From Mnemiopsis leidyi (taxonomy: Eukaryota > Ctenophora > Tentaculata > Lobata > Bolinopsidae), in the NCBI GenBank assembly GCA_000226015.1, contig JH153689.1:174162-201495 (forward strand): a stretch of DNA of 27,334 nucleotides, read 5' to 3'. Shown here piece after piece: positions 13,201 through 22,200 of this stretch. A program made the position numbers and the translations under genes. The notes beneath the pieces are model-generated. The model was not told the DNA's origin. It did no database searches and saw nothing but the letters and a program-made list of their open reading frames with translations. Position 1 is the first letter of the stretch. Every line of letters starts with the position of its first letter.

Positions 13201-16200
13201 GCTTTGGGAAAGGATTAAGGAACAATAAATGTGGCAATGATGCTTGATTAAATGTTGTGGAAAAATCAAATGTTGATATTTAAAGTATAACAGCACAACA
13301 AAAAGCAACTAAGCTAGGTAAGTACTTGTAACAAAGATAACTAAGCTAGGTAAGTACCTGTAACAAAGATAACTAAGCTAGACAAGTACCTGTAACAAAG
13401 ATAACTAAGCTAGGTAAGTACCTGTAACAAAGATAACTAAGCTAGGTAAGTACCTGTAACCAGGCTTGTCTGATGGGGGTTCCAGCGAAGGACTGAGTGC
13501 GAGGTCGATCTAACGTAGTGAGAACATGGTCAGACACGTTGCTGGCCGCACTCCGGCTGCGTCCCATGTTGTGGGGTAGATCGGGCAGGGAGGATATTGA
13601 TGTGCTCTGAAATCAGGGTTTATAAGTTGTGTGTCAGAGGATATTGATGTGCTCTGAAATCAGGGTTTATAAGTTGTGTCAGAGGATATTGATTTGCTCT
13701 GAAATTAGGGTGTAGTTTATATTTTGTGTAGAAATTTTGTAGGTTAAATTATATCTAAATGATTTTTGGACTGTTTCCACAGTTTAAGATAAAGATAAAT
13801 CGATTTATTTCCTAAAAGAATAGTAATTTCTGTACTATGTGTCTAGAAGACTGAACTATATACTTACGTGTCTAGGAGGGCTTGTCTCTGAAGAGTCGCT
13901 CATTGAAGGGGAGGCAGGACAGCTAACATCCTCGAGGGAGGGTCCACTGCCTGAACACTGCGTACCACCTGTAGAAAGTGTAGTTAGTCACAAATACACG
14001 TGTAGTATACAACTACACGCCCTATAAGTATACGAGTACATTGTATAGTGAGTATTGTACTGTTAAATGTGTACGTGAGCCGATATCGATACAGATACAC
14101 ACACTGTACAACGGTAGTATTTGAATGGGGACTATCTTGTAGTGAATCTGTGTGTTTTGGTCTGGTTGTTTTCTCTTTCTACAAATATCAGTGATAACAA
14201 GTGTTGTGTTGTGTGAATTGCAGCAATATCTGGCTAATGTTTTGATGACTAATCACAAAAAGGAGGGTCGTAAGATGTTAAACTTTTGTTAAGATTTTAT
14301 GATATCGTACTGGTATCTACCATCGTATTTTGGGACATTCCCTATGCTATGGCAAATATTAATTGTCATATCAAGTGTCAAATAAGATTTAAAATTGTCA
14401 GATCATGCACAAATACACTCAAATATTACACTCATGAGCAACATCTCATCTCCAAACGTGTCCACATACACGGGTTAATTGCAGGAAAACCTTCTTGTCT
14501 GGGTAAGGAACTAGCAAGGAAACACTTAACGTCGCATGAGAATCGTATGTAAAATATCAATTTATTGCCTATTTGATTCCTAAGCGTGATGATTAATCGT
14601 TAAAATTGTTAAAATGTACGCCACATAATGAAACATGCGGAGAGGGAAATTAAACGCGCCACACATATAGTCTAATTATTTTGTCACTACTCACCTGTTT
14701 ATAAATTACAGTTCATTTGCAGAGCATTACTTTGTTTACCAGTTCAGTCGTAAAATGAATTTATTTGGATGGAAATCTAATGACCAGGCTGCAGGTTGAA
14801 TTTTCAAAGTTTACTCCCATAATGACTGTAGTTTGTACATACCATAACCTTTAGACTGACTGTACAAATTAAGCATGATCTGCATTTTAAATAATTAAAC
14901 CAATTCTGGTGAGCTGTAAATCTTTACCTCGCACAACATGGACGTCAAACAGCTGCATAGTCAGTCCTCGCCATTCCTCTACACTAATATATCAAACGTC
15001 ATTAGAAATAACTATCAATTAGGAGTTGCAGAGATAACTTTAATTAAGTAACTTGAGGTGTACTAGTGAATTGTCGCACTAAGTTCTCTTCACATATAAA
15101 ATTTCAATATCTTTGTTAGTCGCTAAATTTAAACAAAACAAACGACTAAGTGTCCGTAAAGTTGAGCACTAATGTGACACGACCACCACAACACACGAAA
15201 CTACAGTTCCTCACTACACAAGGACTTCATCATTTCTAAAAATAGTAACAGGTCTATTAGTCGATCAGCACGAGAACTTGGACCGGAGGAGAACTTATCA
15301 CAACAAGACGTTCAAGAGAGGGAAACTCAGCGATACAAACTGGGGATGTGCAGGGCCTGTATCGCGTATCAAATTGGGAAATTGGATCAGGGGGGAACTG
15401 TGGAGGTTTGATGGGAGGTTCGGTAAATACGGCCATGATATTATCTGGTGTGGGACAACAGTTTTCAGATGTTTGCCAATAAGATTATACTATTTGTTGG
15501 AGAATGACATAACGTAAACTCATCATTATTTATAACAGCTGGTGTTTGGTGGCTTGTTGGTTTGAGTTTTATTTGAAGAGGTTATAAGTTACACTTCATT
15601 ATTAATAACCAACTTTATAGCAAGGTATTAGTTCCCAAGTGCGTACTGTACGGTGCACTTCATCACTGATATTATTATAAGAAAATCGACGTCCAATTTA
15701 GCGCATTTGGAACTAGTTGAACATTTGGAAGTCTTTCAACACAACAATTGCAAAAATGAACGCATTTAAAGAAAAGTTTCCCATGAAATCGCATTTTCAA
15801 AAAAGTGGTTTTATCTGAAAAAACGCGTAAAAAATGAGACCGCACATTTCTTCAAACAAGCGAGGTGGTGTTATTAAAACAACACAGAACGAAGCGACAA
15901 GACACTACAGTAAAACATGCTTATAACAGAGAGCTTCCTGCGTGTCGACTAGCACACAGATAAAGAAGAGAGAGAGAGCTATGAAAACTAGAAATATTGA
16001 CTGTGTGTGGTGGCACTGCTACTCTACTTCTGATATCATGTTGGCTCTGTAACGAGACTTATGTGATTGCGCATAGCTGCTCAGAGGAGGATTATGAAGG
16101 AGCAATACCGACTGTTTTATAAGTTGGGATATCGTGTAGTTTGTGTACATGTTAGAGTGGTATATCAGACGTTATAGCGACTGTGGAAGTAGATGTTAGA

Positions 16201-19200
16201 GTGGTATATCAGACGTTATAGCGACTGTAGAAGTAGATGTTAGAGTGGTATATCAGACGTTATAGCGACTGTGGAAGTACATGTTAGAGTGGTATATCAG
16301 ACGTTATAGCGACTGTGGAAGTACATGTTAGAGTGGTATAACACACGTTATAGCGACTGTAGAAGTAGATGTTAGAGTGGTATACACACGTTATAGCGAC
16401 TGTAGAAGTACATGTTAGAGTGTTATATCAGACGTTATAGCGACTGTAGAAGTGTGGTTAGTTCTTGGGAGTTAGCGGAAGTAAGACCTGATCTGTACTG
16501 GTGAGATTGTGTAAGTTTGGGGTCCTCATGTGTGAGTTGGTATGAATACAAAACATAAGTAGAGAAGTTGGAACTAGGAGGCAGGAAGCAAATAAACGGA
16601 ACAAACAAATGTGTCAAACTTACCGTTGAAAGTCATGTGGGAGATATTCTACTTAGTGTCCATGACAACGATCTTCATTAACAATCTATTGTACACACCA
16701 AACAATGTATAAAATACCAAATGTACAAAATCGTAGGCTGTAAAACTAAAACACTTGCAGTAGACTACGGAGAAACATGCGCCAATCAAGCCTTGCGCCG
16801 GTTGCCACGGCGAGGGCCAATGAAATAGCCGGGATACGAGCGTGAACCAATGAGGAGGCGGAAGTTAGTCATGTGGTGTGTAGTCATGGCAACACGTGTA
16901 ACCCACGTGACAAGATGAGCAGTCACTGCTTTAACCTAATTACTGAACATAGTAAATACAGTGCAGTTGTATTATTAGACACCAGCCCCAGTCACGTGAC
17001 GCGACATAACAGACAGACAAACACACAAACTTGCTATTTCGTTTCATTCCATTTAGATTGCCAATTAGCAATATCGACCATTACGGTTCTGACGCATACC
17101 TGCATTAATGATGCGGCAGAAATAATTGATTTTGATACGCATACGGACATGAATGGTGATGATTCATTCAATACCATAAATATCCATATATGGAGATCTG
17201 TAATGCCCATATAGGGAAATGATTTACAATCTATATTCTATATTTGTAATGCCCATATAAGGAAATTTTCTATTTCTATTTGAACAAACCTGTGCTGGAG
17301 GACATTGTACTGTTTTCTGTTCTTTGTCCCTTCTTAATCCCTCGTGATGGCTGAAAAATTGTATGTTTAAGTTCACATTACTTTTCAATAAGTTTATTCA
17401 CAATTCATAATTGTAACAGTCGAGGTGACCACTTATTGATCAAAAAAATTCTATTGTAATTGAAGTCTGTAAATGTCAAACTTTTAAGACATTAATTAAC
17501 TAGGATAAAGTGTTTCATAGCCAGTACACAATGGTCTACTGCCCACAGGACGCTAACAGAATACAAACAGTAGATACTCCTGCACAAATACAGCTATATC
17601 TCAAGCTACAAATACAGTAAACCCGGCTATATCTCTCGCTACGGAACATATTCACACTCTCCCTCACACAATGCCCGGAACTCAATAAGAACCGGTATCC
17701 CAACTGTCACACCTCTACACGAGAGAACGTACATAGCGCCACAGATCTCCTTTTACTACCTAATCGATATGTGTGGGGTGGGGCGGTTTAGCGTGTAAAC
17801 TGTGACATGTCACGTGGTATCATAATGTTACAATTCACAACACATCTGTAACAAGCTGCACGGCTTTGTCTCCATGTCTGACTTCATCCTTGAGTGGGAG
17901 GTTGAGATTTGGCATGTATAGCTATTTATTGACGCTACATAGAGATTAGAATGTGATGATCCGTAAAGACAAAAGCATGTTATGATTGCTAAGTATTACA
18001 GCATGTTATGATAATTATGCAGCAGTAAAGCTTTTCATTATTATTGTGTGTAAAAGAGTATTCTATGCTATGTAAAAGTTATGCGTCATACTTACGACTA
18101 ACGAGTGCGATTAAACAATTATTATCAAGTGCTTGTGAATGTGAAGTTTTAAAGATGTTCATTCCTCAAACACTTTTTAACTTGAGATTCATGAATATCG
18201 AAAAGGTCAAAACTCCCTTTCTCTCCACCAACAGACAAAGCAAAATCAGTCTGATAAAGTCATTAAACAATTAAGTAATCAAACGTCCAAACTGCGAGGA
18301 ATATAACCTAGACAGAGAAAAAAATCGCAACTGTTCGACGGAAAAGAGGAGTAAACAGCAGAGCAATTACTTCAGAAGTCAAAGAACGACCTCATCAGAG
18401 CAATACATTGTTCCCGGCGCAAAAATAAGTTATGTTGACCGAGAGAAATGATACCCAAAGCAAACTTCATGCAAAGGAATAATAATCTGCTGCAACGCCG
18501 GGCAGTACAGCACTCGCGTTTATTACAAGATTACTAGGTAAATACATTCCTGTGCGTTGCAAATAACAACAATCTTTGAGTGCAGGGCACGGGCAGGGTG
18601 AAATGTACTAAACGTAATTGTGGGTGAGGTGCTGTACTGTTACACCTGCATATATGCGGCTATTCACATTAACTAGGTGGCAAAGCAAACCAGAAAACCG
18701 TGCCGGATCTACAGTAATAGGCCGGACGGTGGCTGTACGTATCGTGTGTAATGAAGCGTTTTTAAGTCAAATCGAGGGGGTCACGTGATGAAAGAGAAGC
18801 CGTCACGTGGCTGTCAGGTGCTGTCATGGTTACCGCCGTCGCCCAATTAACACTTGGTATTTTTGAATTTCAATCATGGAGGTTAGAAGATGTGCATATA
18901 AATATAAAATAATAATAATAATAAATATATAATACGCACTTTAGAAACGATGAGATGACAAACTGGTGTAAATCCAGATCATTCGTCAGGCTGGACTGTA
19001 AACACAATGATTTGTACCAGTAGCCATAATTAAATCTACAAATTTTAATCAACGTGAGACCTTTCGGTGAATACCACCGATACTGATAGATTCCTCGGTA
19101 AACGCAGCAGCAAATACAGCGACAACCAAATGAGAACTGAGTATAAGTAGCAGAGAATGCAACGATAAAATCATTGTTCCTGTCTGGTTGTATCCGCTAG

Positions 19201-22200
19201 ATAATAGTGACGCAACTACAGGCAATGATGCAGCAATTTCAATGACAATAGTGCGACACAAGCAGCGGTGCTACTATCGCCAACAGGGGAAGTAACTGAA
19301 GGAATCGTGCAAGCCACATCCGTGTAGGGAGTGGAGAAGGGAACAACTCAAAATTACAAAGACGGAACTGTGGCTAGGTCGTCAGCGGGGTGATATGATT
19401 TTGTCAATCAAATTTTCCAGCGACTTCATTGTTTTACTGTTACCCGTACATTCTAGAAGGATACATCGGGGTCGACTCAAAACGCAGAGATTCACGGCAG
19501 TTATTCAACAACTCTGGAGTAGCGTTATGTGAGTGTTCTATCGAAAAGCAGCAAAGGATGTGCCGTGTGACAAACAATTTGAACAAAGAGTAGGAACAAA
19601 AAGGAAGTAATCAGCAAGCTGAGTACACGGAAGGAAAGTAATCACTTAATTATAAACCAATTAACGACCGAACAGACTGATGTGAAGGCAGCCAGGCTGG
19701 TATCGGATTTCATGCTTCTGACCGTGAGATTTGGAAGTGTAGCGTACACAGCACATAAATGTGTCGTTCCATCAGGTGTGATGGGATTATTGGGACAATA
19801 ACAGATAGAATGAATAGTAACTAGTAACGTGTTAAACTAGTGATCAAGGATAGGTACTTAACATACTTACATGTTATTAGAATTACATGTTATTAGAGTT
19901 ACTGTTACTTAATACACATGTTACACTATTGGGTTCACGTAACGAGTCAGCCACCTGGGTGGGAGTACAAGTACAGGGATAAACACACACAGACATACAG
20001 ACACAAGGACACAGACATACAGACACAAGGACACAGACACAAAGACACTAACCTTGGCAGGACGAGAACTAGAGATGCTGCTAGCTAGAGATGTAAAACC
20101 ACTGTCTGTCTGACCGTTACTCCGGACGCTGAACATCGACACAGGACGTTTCCGTTCTGACGCTCCATTCCTACTGCTCGACTCGGAGGAGGAACGTTTC
20201 AGGGCGATAGTTTCAGAGCAGACACGATTGCGATACGGAACTGACTCGGCGCGGACGTGCACGTGGCCGGACGAGGAGCCGTTACTTGGTCCAGGATCTG
20301 CTAGGTTTCTAGAACTTGACGTTGAAGAAGAACGTTTTATCAAGCCGGTACCAGGACTGCCAGAGTTACGGTTACTTGTTGCGGAAGTGGAGGAAGAACG
20401 TTTGATTAAACCCATTCCTTGATTCTCATTTTTGCGAGAGTTTGACGTTGAAGATGAACGTTTGATTAAACCCATTCCTTGATTCTCACTTTTGCGAGAG
20501 TTTGACGTTGAAGATGAACGTTTGATTAAACCACTTCCTTGATTCTCATTTTTGCGAGCGTTTGACGTTGAGGAAGAACGCTTGATTAAACCGGTTATAG
20601 AACTAACAAAACTGTTTCGATTACTTGAGGACTTTTTAATTTTCGGTATTTTGCTAGTTCCAAATGGGGCAATTTTGCGACTTTTTGACTCTGAAGAACA
20701 TCTCGTGATAACACTGCTTTCAGCACTTTTAAGATTACGATGACTTGACGCAGAAGATGACCGTTTTATCATACCATTTCCAATGCCAGGACTGTCGAGA
20801 TTGCGATTATTTGAAGCTGAAGTTGAGGCCGACCGCTTTATCGAACCAGTTTCAGGTTTGTTCAGGTTACGATGGCTGGATGTGGAAGAGGACCGCTTAA
20901 TATTACTGTATACTGGTCTTGTAGGGTTGTTATTGTTCGATTCAGAAAAAGACCGCTTGATAAAACCAGGTAAGTCAGAATTAGATCTGCTGCGATTAGG
21001 AACAGAACACGCTCTTGCGCGTACCCCCGCCTCTGCCGCATGTCCATTACACAGCGCACTATCGAGTCTGATTCCAAGGTTAATCTCTCTGATGTGATGC
21101 TCCTTGGGAGACATACACCCGTCCACCTCAAGAGTCTTGTCCCTGGTTTCTGTGTCCAGGTTATCTGATATCAGTGGGTCGATCTCGGGAGTCAGAGTCC
21201 TTACTTCGTCCCCTGGAGAATATTTTTTAGTGAGGTTCAGTTAGTCTTAGTTTGGTTTGGTTAAGTAAGAACTAGCCCTTAATTAAAATCAATTAACTTT
21301 ATGCATAAAGTTAATTGATTTCAATAAAGGACCTCTCTTAGTTTTAAGATTGTAAAATGGGCGGGACTTTGGCAACGTGTAAGTATGTCAAACTCTAAAA
21401 TTATAGCAATTAAGTCACCTAGGTCACTTGTCATGATATGTTAAGAGATACGAACGCGGCGTGTAAAATCTGAGAAGTTCAGAGACACACAGGACCACAA
21501 AGTCCACACCTTATATTCTTACAGAACATTAAGGCGGATGACATTGTGATGAAAACACGCAAATTATCACGTGTCATGAATGACTTCACCCGGCCGTTCA
21601 GGGAAAGTCTCCTTTCTCACCGTGCAAGGTAGGGTAGGAAGCAGGCTGGACCCCGCTCCTATTAGCACCAGTTTGAGGAGACTGGATCAACTTCAGACTG
21701 CAGTCCTCGTACGAAGCTGGAGCTACACTCCTGATTACGTCATCCATGGCATCCCCCACCACCTCCACCTCCTCCACATCGCCTCTCTCCATCGTGTCTA
21801 GACTGAAACTCGAGACATACGTGATGCTCCTCATTGACTGATTCCGATCTGATACTGGTTGACTGGGACTTGCCTCTAATTGACTAGGACCCGGCATAGT
21901 TTGATTTAAATCAACAACTAATAGATTTGGATCCGGTTCTGATCGGCTCGTTTCTGCTGCTTTTGTCCTTCGATCCAAAGAATCGTCAATATCGTGAGTA
22001 ATCTGATCAGAAATGGAGAAGACCATGTGGGAAAGGCTGTCGACGGACGGCAGGGGATCTGAAACGATTCTCTGATGAGGGCTGGAGGAGGTGTCTAACG
22101 TGGAGTACTGGCTGCTGCCCGCCAGAGAGAGGGTGGAAGGGTGATCTAGGGTGTCCATACGAGACAGGGAGGAGGAGCGACCAAGTGTGCTGAACGGACT

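Larger units (their letters stand above)
12439..15051. repeat. Large direct duplication, copy 2 (about 2.6 kb)
   Basis: It starts directly after the gap with the same CATTAAAGTCATTCGTT and ends with TTTAATTAAGTAA, after which unique sequence begins. Exon order and orientation match copy 1. Arrays next to exons X and Y are short here. Confidence 0.9.
14979..20052 (-). other. Introns upstream of exon V copy 2 (both sides of segment U)
   Basis: Intron 14979-16623 holds the 44-bp array. Region 16649-20052 holds the CCAAT cluster, an ATA repeat at 18907-18925 and several CACGTG sites. Open frames at 15278-15517 (plus) and 19049-19261 (minus, hydrophobic) lack splice or homology support. Confidence 0.45.

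Noticed and set aside
19049..19261. 70-codon hydrophobic minus-strand frame resembling a signal or membrane segment
   Set aside because: It lies inside a long intron of the MH2 gene, with no acceptor, donor or phase match and no family resemblance.
19445..19560. Minus-strand open stretch reading LLNNCRESLRFESTPMYPSR, considered as an exon between exon 3 and V
   Set aside because: Available acceptor and donor choices do not give the required phase 0 in and phase 1 out.
20228..21097. Plus-strand open frames antisense to exon 3 and (22334-22624) exon 2
   Set aside because: They are shadows of repetitive minus-strand coding sequence, which has splice sites and consistent phases.
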